This document shows, one piece after another, positions 1-5,340 of a DNA stretch of 13,848 bases; positions within the stretch are counted from its first letter, which is position 1; every line of letters begins with the position of its first letter. The notes beneath the pieces are model-generated. The model saw nothing but the letters and a program-made list of their open reading frames with translations. It did no database searches and was not told the origin of the DNA. This DNA is from JAFGLY01 sp041309225. Its GTDB lineage: Bacteria; Myxococcota_A; UBA796; JAFGLY01. The DNA lies in NCBI GenBank assembly GCA_041309225.1, contig JBFYZZ010000102.1, forward strand, positions 1 through 13,848, written 5' to 3'. The translations under genes were made by a program, and so were the position numbers.

Positions 1-29
1 CTCCGGCCCTGCGGGCCTGCCCGCGGGTC

Positions 30-64
30 GCGAGGTGCCTCCGGCCCTGCGGGCCGACGTGGGG
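30..64 (+). repeat. Repeat module copy A (GCGAGGTGC...GGGCCGACG type)
   Basis: This is the first of four copies of a module of about 33 nt. It begins GCGAGGTGC, continues with CCGGCCCT and ends GGGCCGACGTGGG. Copy B is at about 206-240 in the same direction. Copies C (about 308-337) and D (about 480-513) are inverted. A shorter piece lies at 1-18, so the window may start inside a larger array. Confidence 0.6.
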
Positions 65-205
65 GGCGGCCCTGGCGGGCCCGCGGCCTGCTTGCGGTCG
101 GGCCTCCGGTCGTCGCGATGATGAGCGGAATCGAGGTCAGGGGCGCGCTCGTGAGCGGACCGGTCCGCTCATGGATCGCGTCGCCCGGAGCCCTCCCCGC
201 CGGCC

Positions 206-240
206 GCGAGGTGCTGCCGGCCCTGACGGGCCGACGTGGG
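206..240 (+). repeat. Repeat module copy B
   Basis: This second direct copy of the module shares the GCGAGGTGC start and the GGGCCGACGTGGG end with copy A, with a few internal differences. It forms the inner edge of the left arm of the long inverted repeat and pairs with the inverted copy C. Confidence 0.6.
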
Positions 241-307
241 CGTGGCTCCGGGCCGGTGCCCCCTCGCAACCCGCGGCCAGGCCCCCAGGGCCGGGGCCAG
301 CCTGGAC

Positions 308-337
308 CGTCGGCCCGGAGGGCCGGAGGCACCTCGC
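308..337 (-). repeat. Repeat module copy C (inverted)
   Basis: Read on the minus strand, this segment gives the module start GCGAGGTGCCTCCGGCCCT followed by GGGCCGACG. It is the inner edge of the right arm, directly across the loop from copy B. Confidence 0.6.
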
Positions 338-479
338 GGCCGGCGGGGAGGGCTCCGGGCGCAGCGATCCATGAGCGGACCGGTCCGCTCGCGAGCGCGC
401 CCCGGACCTCGATTCCGCTCATCATCGCGACGACCGGAGGCCCGACCGACAGCAGGCCGCGGGCCCGCCAGGGCCGCCC

Positions 480-513
480 CCCACGTCGGCCCAGAGGGCC
501 GGAGCCACCGCGC
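480..513 (-). repeat. Repeat module copy D (inverted, diverged)
   Basis: On the minus strand this reads GCGCGGTGGCTCCGGCCCT and then GGGCCGACGTGGG. It is a slightly diverged copy at the outer edge of the right arm. With copies A to C the order is forward, forward, reverse, reverse. Confidence 0.5.
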
Positions 514-700
514 TGTTCACGCGGATGGACTCCCGGGAGGCGCCACGACCCGTCGGACCGGCGCACCCCGAGCCCCCCACTCGCCCGGCCCTCCGGAGGG
601 AGGCGACGTAAGGGAACTTCCCAGGACCTGCCCCGATCTGGAACGTGAACGGGCCGCGGAACGGCTGAAGTCGCGACAGGCGGGGATCGGGCGACGACAT

Positions 701-739
701 CGGACTCGGGCTCGGGCTCGGGCTCGGACTCGGTCTCGG
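701..739 (+). repeat. Short hexamer tandem repeat, (CTCGGG/CTCGGA)n
   Basis: About six consecutive copies of a degenerate CTCGGN unit form a low-complexity tract in the non-coding region upstream of the MopE-olfactomedin gene. No function can be assigned. Confidence 0.6.
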
Positions 740-854
740 CGGTCCGGCGTGCCGCGGTCCTGCCCCGGATCGCCCACCGTCCGCCCGCGGCCCGGCCACC
801 CCGCTCCCTTCACCAGGCCCCCCAGGACAGGGGCAACTCCAGCTGTACAGCCTC

Positions 855-883
855 TTGACACAGGTGCGAGCGACTCCTACGGT
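855..883 (+). promoter_or_regulatory. Predicted sigma-70-type promoter of the MopE-olfactomedin lipoprotein gene
   Basis: TTGACA at 855-860 is a perfect -35 hexamer. A 17-nt spacer leads to TACGGT at 878-883, which keeps the key TA...T positions of a -10 box. The ATG follows 38 nt later, preceded by GGAGAG at 912-917. The next lipoprotein gene has a very similar arrangement, which supports the call. Confidence 0.55.
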
Positions 884-921
884 GGGGTACCATCCGTCAC
901 ACCCCCAACCCGGAGAGCTCC

Positions 922-2661
922 ATGCGCCCGTCCCTCCCCCTGTGCCTCGCCCTCCTTGCCCTGGGCCTGGTCGCCTGTGACGACGAGCCCCAGGACGACA
1001 CCGGGGGGAACCAGCCCGACGACACCGCGGTGGACGACACCGGCATCGACGACACCGCGGTCCCCCCCGCCGACGTGGACGGCGACGGCTACACGTCCGA
1101 CGTCGACTGCGACGACAACAACTGGCAGGTCCACCCGGGCGCGATCGAGGCCTGCGACGGTTTCGACAACGACTGCGACGGCACCGTGGACGAGGACTTC
1201 GACGAGGACACCGACGGCCAGGCCACGTGCGCCGGTGACTGCGACGACACCGATCCCACGATCTACCTGGGCGCTCCCGAGGTCTTCTACGACGGTATCG
1301 ACCAGGACTGCGACGGCGAAGACGTCGTGGACGCCGACGGCGACGGCTTCCGTGCCGTCGAGGCGGGCGGCAACGACTGCGACGACACCAACGCGGAGGT
1401 GAACCCCAGCGAACGGGAGGTCCCCAAGAACGGCCTCGACGACGACTGCCGCGGGGGCGACGACATCGACGGGGACCACGACGGGTACGGGGACGTGGAC
1501 TGGGGCGGCGACGACTGCGACGACGCCGATCCGGGCATCAACCCCGGGGCCGACGACATCCCCTTCGACGGCATCGACCAGGATTGCACCGGTTCCGACA
1601 GCCTCGACGAGGACCACGATCACGACGGCTACGACTCGATCCTCATGGGTGGCGAGGACTGCGACGACTTCGATTCCGAGGTCCATCCCGGCGCCGAGGA
1701 GGTCTGCGACGGTGCAGACAACGACTGCGACGGCGAGGTCGACCCCGACTGGTCCGCTGACGCACCCACCTGGTACCTCGACGCCGACGGCGACGGCTTC
1801 GGGGACGAGGACTCCACGATCGTCTGCTGCGACATGCCCGATGGCTACGTCGACAACGACGAGGACTGCGACGACGCGGACGCCACGGTCCTGGAGTGTA
1901 CCTGCACGATCTCGAGCGTGGACGATCCCGTGGACTGGGTCGCGTCGGGTTCCACCCAGGGCCAGTGGATGGCCGATCCGCTGGAGACCCTCGGCGAGGG
2001 CCTCTACTGGGAGATGAACGGCTACTCCGGCAGCACCTCGCTGGTGGAGTACGCCAGCCTCGACGACCTGGTGTCCCGCACCTCGAGTGGGACCATCTCC
2101 CTGGCCAACTCCTACGACGGCACGGGCGCGGTGGTCTACGACGGCTACCTCTACTACAACCTGGGCGGCTCCAACACGCTCGTGCAGTTCGACATCGCGA
2201 CCGAGGAGGAGGTCGCCACCTACAGCCTGAGCGACGCCGGCTACCGCAACACCTACCACTACCAGTGGGGCGGCTACTCCGACATCGACTTCGCGGTGGA
2301 CGAGCAGGGGCTGTGGGTCCTCTACGCCACGCGGGAGAACTCGGGCCGGATGGTCATCAGCAAGATCGATCCCGAGACGTTCACCGTCACCGACACCTGG
2401 AACACCGATTCCACGTCCAAGACCTCGCTCGGCAACGCGTTCATGGTCTGCGGGGTGATGTACACGGTCTCCAGCTACAGCTCCACGACCACGACGATCA
2501 ACTATGCATACGACACCAACGAGAGCACTTCGTCCAGCCTCAGCATCAGCTGGCGCAACGGCCACAGCTACAACTCGCAGATGTCGTACAACCCCACCGA
2601 CGAGACGGTCTACTCCTGGGACAGCACCTACCGGGTGACGTACGCGATGAACTACGAGTGA
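922..2661 (+). CDS. MopE-repeat lipoprotein with C-terminal olfactomedin domain
   Basis: This 579-residue protein appears to be an exported lipoprotein. The signal peptide ends in the lipobox LVAC (Cys19), followed by an Asp/Thr-rich linker to about residue 50. Residues 51-324 hold about six MopE-type units with DCDD and DNDCDG/DQDCDG motifs. Such units are annotated as putative metal-binding (copper or calcium) repeats. Residues 326-579 match the olfactomedin domain in length and order: G-x-WM-x-DP (347-353), GTGAVVYDGYLYYN (400-413), WGGYSDIDFAVDE (449-461), GNAFMVCG (504-511), YNP (556-558) and a closing VTY. Cys326 or Cys328 with Cys510 could form the conserved olfactomedin disulfide. In animals this domain is a calcium-binding five-bladed propeller. 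The start is fixed by GGAGAG 4 nt upstream. The role is unknown; surface adhesion or matrix binding is plausible. The fold call is strong and the function is inference. Confidence 0.92.
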   Translation: MRPSLPLCLALLALGLVACDDEPQDDTGGNQPDDTAVDDTGIDDTAVPPADVDGDGYTSDVDCDDNNWQVHPGAIEACDGFDNDCDGTVDEDFDEDTDGQATCAGDCDDTDPTIYLGAPEVFYDGIDQDCDGEDVVDADGDGFRAVEAGGNDCDDTNAEVNPSEREVPKNGLDDDCRGGDDIDGDHDGYGDVDWGGDDCDDADPGINPGADDIPFDGIDQDCTGSDSLDEDHDHDGYDSILMGGEDCDDFDSEVHPGAEEVCDGADNDCDGEVDPDWSADAPTWYLDADGDGFGDEDSTIVCCDMPDGYVDNDEDCDDADATVLECTCTISSVDDPVDWVASGSTQGQWMADPLETLGEGLYWEMNGYSGSTSLVEYASLDDLVSRTSSGTISLANSYDGTGAVVYDGYLYYNLGGSNTLVQFDIATEEEVATYSLSDAGYRNTYHYQWGGYSDIDFAVDEQGLWVLYATRENSGRMVISKIDPETFTVTDTWNTDSTSKTSLGNAFMVCGVMYTVSSYSSTTTTINYAYDTNESTSSSLSISWRNGHSYNSQMSYNPTDETVYSWDSTYRVTYAMNYE

Positions 2662-2738
2662 GAGGGGATGGGATTCGGGGGGGGCCGGCCCCCGCGCCCG
2701 TGGGCCCGATCCGCAGCCCTGCACGGATCCACGGCTCC

Positions 2739-2770
2739 GGGCGTCGGGTGACGGGCCCCGACGCCCACTT
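2739..2770 (+). terminator. Possible hairpin terminator after the MopE-olfactomedin gene
   Basis: GGGCGTCGGG (2739-2748) pairs perfectly with CCCGACGCCC (2757-2766) around an 8-nt loop. Only a weak pyrimidine tract (ACTTCCT) follows, so rho-independent termination is uncertain. It lies between the upstream stop codon and the promoter of the next gene, where a terminator would be expected. Confidence 0.4.
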
Positions 2771-2794
2771 CCTGCCTGCCGGGCCGGACCCCCC

Positions 2795-2824
2795 TTGACG
2801 GGTGTGCAGGTCCCCCCGTAGCGT
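2795..2824 (+). promoter_or_regulatory. Predicted sigma-70-type promoter of the beta-roll lipoprotein gene
   Basis: TTGACG at 2795-2800 is followed after 18 nt by TAGCGT at 2819-2824. The hexamers resemble those in front of the first lipoprotein gene. The ATG at 2874 is preceded by GGAGAGG (2864-2870). The promoter supports starting at 2874, because an upstream in-frame ATG at 2802 would lie inside the promoter. Confidence 0.55.
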
Positions 2825-2873
2825 GGACCGCTACGGCTCTTTCGCGTCCAGTCCACGGTCCCCGGAGAGGCCC

Positions 2874-4346
2874 ATGCACCCCCACACGCTCCTCGCCCCC
2901 TCGATCCTCCTCGTCCTCGCCGCTTGTGGAGGCAGCGGGGGATCCGATGCCGACGTGACCGCCCTTGAGGAGAAGGTGGACGCTTTGCAGGCCCAGCTCG
3001 ACGAGATGGGCGCCCTGGTCGAGGACCTCCGCGTGCAGGCCGACGCGAGCACGGCCTCGGACATCGCGCAGGCCTCGGACATCGCGGAGCTGGACACGGA
3101 CCTGGCCACGGTGGAGACGACGGTGGCGGGCTACGCCTCGGACATCGCGGACCTGGAGGGCACCGTGGCGGGCCACGCCACGGCCATCGCCGGACTCCAG
3201 GCCGACGTCGCGGCGCTCGAGTCGGACCTCGCCGGCCTGGAGACGACCCTCGGAGGGTTCGCCACCTCCCTCGCGGAGGTGGAGGCGAGCGTGGCGGGCA
3301 TCGAGGCCGGCCTCCTCGCCCAGAGCGCGGACATCGCCAGCCTCGAGTCGGACCTGGGCGATCTCGAGTCGGACCTCGCAGCCATCGACCTGAGCGACAT
3401 GGACGACCTGTTCACCTACCTGACCGTGGACACCTCCACCGACGAGATCACGTTCTCCGGCGCCAACGTCTACGTCCAGAGCGGGTCGGGGAGTACGTGG
3501 GGCGCGGTGAACGGGCTCGGCAACCTCATCGTCGGGTACGACGAGTCCAGCAGCGACACCAAGACCGGCTCCCACAACCTGATCCTGGGGGTGTACGCCA
3601 CCTACACCTCCTGGGGCGGTCTGCTCGTGGGCTACGACAACACCGCCTCAGGGGCGGGCGCCCTGGTGGCCGGCTACACGAACCGGGCAACCGGCAGCTA
3701 CACCTCGGTGACCGGCGGCTACGCCAACACGGCCTCGGGCAGCTACGCCGCGGTCACGGGAGGCGCGTCCAACACGGCCTCCGGCAACTACGCCTCGGTG
3801 GGCGGGGGGAACGGCAACACGGCCTCCAACAGCTACACCTCGGTGGGCGGGGGGAACGGCAACACGGCCTCCGCGGCCTACGCCTCGGTGGCCGGTGGCG
3901 CGAGCAACGAGGCCTCGGGCACCAGCGCATCGGTGGCGGGCGGGTACGGGAACGACTCCACCGGCACCTCCACCGCGGTGTCGGGTGGGATCTACAACAC
4001 GGCCTCCTATTACTACACCTCCGTGACCGGGGGCAGCGGGAACGCGGCCTCGGGCTACGCCGCCTCGATCGGCGGAGGCCAGAGCAACGAGGCCACCGAC
4101 TACTACGCCGCCGTGCTGGGGGGGTACGACAACCTGGCGTCCAACGACTACGCCACGGTGGCGGGCGGGATGGGCAACACGGCGTCGGGCCAGTACGCCT
4201 CCGTGGCGGGCGGCCGGATCGGCGAGGCCTACGGGTCGTCCGCGTCCGTGGTCGGAGGTTACGACGGGTACGCCTCCGGCAGCTACGCCACCGTCGGCGG
4301 CGGCAACGCCACCACGGTCAGCACGGCCTACGGTTTCGACTACTGA
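2874..4346 (+). CDS. Lipid-anchored coiled-coil protein with C-terminal YadA-like beta-roll repeats
   Basis: This 490-residue predicted lipoprotein has lipobox LAAC (Cys18). Residues 27-170 are rich in heptad-like A/L/D/E segments (for example ALEEKVDALQAQLDE) and should form a trimeric or dimeric coiled-coil stalk. A short connector (about 176-250) leads to at least 13 exact 15-residue repeats from 280 to 474, consensus xGGxxNTASGxYASV, plus degenerate units at both ends. This is the left-handed beta-roll pattern of YadA/Hep_Hag heads. No C-terminal beta-barrel anchor is present; the protein ends YGFDY. The anchor is therefore N-terminal and the head distal, the reverse of classical trimeric autotransporters. 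It is probably a surface fibre or adhesin. The start is supported by GGAGAGG 3 nt upstream of the ATG. The zinc-ribbon gene follows 33 nt downstream and may share the transcript. Confidence 0.88.
   Translation: MHPHTLLAPSILLVLAACGGSGGSDADVTALEEKVDALQAQLDEMGALVEDLRVQADASTASDIAQASDIAELDTDLATVETTVAGYASDIADLEGTVAGHATAIAGLQADVAALESDLAGLETTLGGFATSLAEVEASVAGIEAGLLAQSADIASLESDLGDLESDLAAIDLSDMDDLFTYLTVDTSTDEITFSGANVYVQSGSGSTWGAVNGLGNLIVGYDESSSDTKTGSHNLILGVYATYTSWGGLLVGYDNTASGAGALVAGYTNRATGSYTSVTGGYANTASGSYAAVTGGASNTASGNYASVGGGNGNTASNSYTSVGGGNGNTASAAYASVAGGASNEASGTSASVAGGYGNDSTGTSTAVSGGIYNTASYYYTSVTGGSGNAASGYAASIGGGQSNEATDYYAAVLGGYDNLASNDYATVAGGMGNTASGQYASVAGGRIGEAYGSSASVVGGYDGYASGSYATVGGGNATTVSTAYGFDY
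3711..4295 (+). repeat. Tandem 45-bp coding repeats (13 units) of the beta-roll domain
   Basis: Thirteen units of exactly 45 bp encode the 15-residue beta-roll repeat. Units at 3801-3845 and 3846-3890 share a nearly identical first two-thirds (GGCGGGGGGAACGGCAACAC in both), suggesting a recent duplication. The tract could change length by slippage or recombination. Confidence 0.85.
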
Positions 4347-4379
4347 ATACGGGCCGCTGCGCGAGGCGGGGAGCACGGA

Positions 4380-4766
4380 TTGACCTCCACCGACCGACGG
4401 ACCTACCAGATGCTGTGGGACTGCCCGTCGTGCGGGACCTGCAAGCTGCTCGGCCTCACCCACCGCTTCTGCCCGAACTGCGGCGCGCCCCAGGACCCGA
4501 CGCTCCGCTACTTCCCCCCCCAGGACGAGGCGATCGCGGTCGAGGACCACCCGCTGGTCGGGCCGGACTGGCGGTGCTCGGGCTGCGATGCGCCCAACCA
4601 CGCCCGGGCCACGTTCTGCGGCGCCTGCGGGGCGCCCCGATCCGGCGACCGGCCGGTGGCCCTCCGGCACGACGTGGTGAGCACCTCGGGCGCCGCCTTT
4701 CAGGGTGAGACCGCGGCGGACGCGAAGCGGGATCTGGCACCACCGTCGCCGCCTTCTTCGTCCTGA
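4380..4766 (+). CDS. Double zinc-ribbon protein, N-terminal part (probably frameshifted)
   Basis: This 128-residue frame starts at a TTG 6 nt after CGGGGAG. Two zinc ribbons are plain. The first uses CPSC (residues 15-18) with CPNC (32-35). The second uses CSGC (66-69) with CGAC (80-83). Both should bind structural zinc. After GETAADAKRDLA the frame turns into a Pro/Ser run and stops. The natural continuation, a hydrophobic segment plus a cysteine-containing domain, is in the +2 frame directly downstream. Together they match a layout I recall from myxobacterial proteins: cytoplasmic zinc ribbons, one membrane helix and an outer domain. Function is unknown. This is probably one gene broken by a frameshift, with part of the linker and helix perhaps deleted. 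Confidence 0.72.
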   Translation: MTSTDRRTYQMLWDCPSCGTCKLLGLTHRFCPNCGAPQDPTLRYFPPQDEAIAVEDHPLVGPDWRCSGCDAPNHARATFCGACGAPRSGDRPVALRHDVVSTSGAAFQGETAADAKRDLAPPSPPSSS

Positions 4767-4798
4767 ACGCCGCTCTCGCCAAGGACACCGTCCTCACC

Positions 4799-5332
4799 GT
4801 GACCGGTCGCGCCTGGGAGCGGACCATCGCGATCGAGGAGTTCATGGAGGTCACCGACCAGGCGTGGTGCGACGCCCTGCCGGCTACGGCCCACGACGTC
4901 TCGAGGCGCAGGGAGCAGCGATCGACGCGTCGGACCCCGAGTGGCCAGACGTGCACCGACCGCCGGGTCGACAACGGCGACGGAACGTTCAGCACGACCA
5001 CCGACTGTCGGACGACGTACCGGGAGAAGCCCGTCTACGACGACCGATGCACGTTCCGCATCCAGCGCTGGACGCCGTCGGGCACCGCCCGGGCCGCCGG
5101 CACCGGCGCGGACGCTCCCGCCTGGCCGTCGGTGGCGGTGAGTCCCGCCCGCCGGGAGGGCGCCCGCCGCGAGTCCTATGCCGCCACGCTCGCCGAGCCC
5201 GACGGCCGGGTGCACACGTGCACCCTCGGCCAGCCCGAGTGGGCCCGGGCGGCCGAGGGTACGCGCTGGACGTCCAGGGTGGGACTGGTTCTCAAGGACG
5301 TCGACTGCGACGCGCTGAAGCCGGCCCGGTAG
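4799..5332 (+). CDS. C-terminal domain of the broken zinc-ribbon membrane protein
   Basis: This 177-residue frame opens at a GTG without a good ribosome binding site. The same frame is open back to 4709 and encodes a hydrophobic stretch (VAAFFVLNAALA, 4745-4780) just before the GTG. The domain begins GRAWERTIAIEEF and contains DNGDGTFSTTTDC, a KPVYDDRCTF motif and several cysteines (WC, TC, DC, RC), suggesting disulfides or metal sites outside the cytoplasm. It most likely belongs to the zinc-ribbon gene just upstream. Whether the break is biological or a sequencing error cannot be told here. It ends 8 nt from the stop codon of the convergent NO reductase gene. Confidence 0.65.
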   Translation: MTGRAWERTIAIEEFMEVTDQAWCDALPATAHDVSRRREQRSTRRTPSGQTCTDRRVDNGDGTFSTTTDCRTTYREKPVYDDRCTFRIQRWTPSGTARAAGTGADAPAWPSVAVSPARREGARRESYAATLAEPDGRVHTCTLGQPEWARAAEGTRWTSRVGLVLKDVDCDALKPAR

Positions 5333-5340
5333 CCCACCCC

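Larger units (their letters stand above)
39..504. repeat. Long near-perfect inverted repeat (arms about 198 bp, loop about 71 bp)
   Basis: The left arm (39-236) is the reverse complement of the right arm (308-504) at about 94% identity. By eye I count about eleven mismatches and one 1-nt indel. The symmetry centre is near 271.5: the 16-bp palindrome AGCGGACCGGTCCGCT at 154-169 mirrors the copy at 374-389. Many mismatches come as adjacent pairs, which would form small internal loops in a folded strand. The arms hold nested palindromes and copies of a roughly 33-nt module. It could be a MITE-like or other non-autonomous element, a structured RNA, or a replication or recombination site. I see no terminal target duplication or transposase. 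The mismatches argue against a simple fold-back assembly artefact. Confidence 0.85.
1..854. other. Intergenic region without a convincing gene; repeat-rich
   Basis: No reading frame here looks like a real protein. The open frames are Arg/Pro/Gly-rich, run through inverted repeats on both strands and lack family resemblance. The region holds the long inverted repeat at 39-504, a partial repeat module at 1-18, a 12-bp palindrome at 589-600 and a hexamer tract at 701-739. Positions 505-700 and 740-854 show nothing I can name. The promoter of the next gene begins at 855. Confidence 0.6.

Noticed and set aside
118..648. Open frames through the long inverted repeat
   Set aside because: They are Arg/Pro/Gly-rich, cross both arms and the loop, exist on both strands because of the symmetry, and resemble no protein family.
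2680..2693. 14-bp GC palindrome (GGGGGCCGGCCCCC) as a terminator
   Set aside because: It has no loop and no T tract. The hairpin at 2739-2766 is a better candidate.
877..2856. 659-codon open frame opposite the MopE-olfactomedin gene
   Set aside because: It is a shadow of GAC/GTC-rich repeats. The sense strand has a lipobox, promoter, RBS and two recognisable domains.
3711..4295. 45-bp tandem repeats as a CRISPR array
   Set aside because: The repeats are coding and in-frame at exactly 15 codons, with no unique spacers. They encode a beta-roll.
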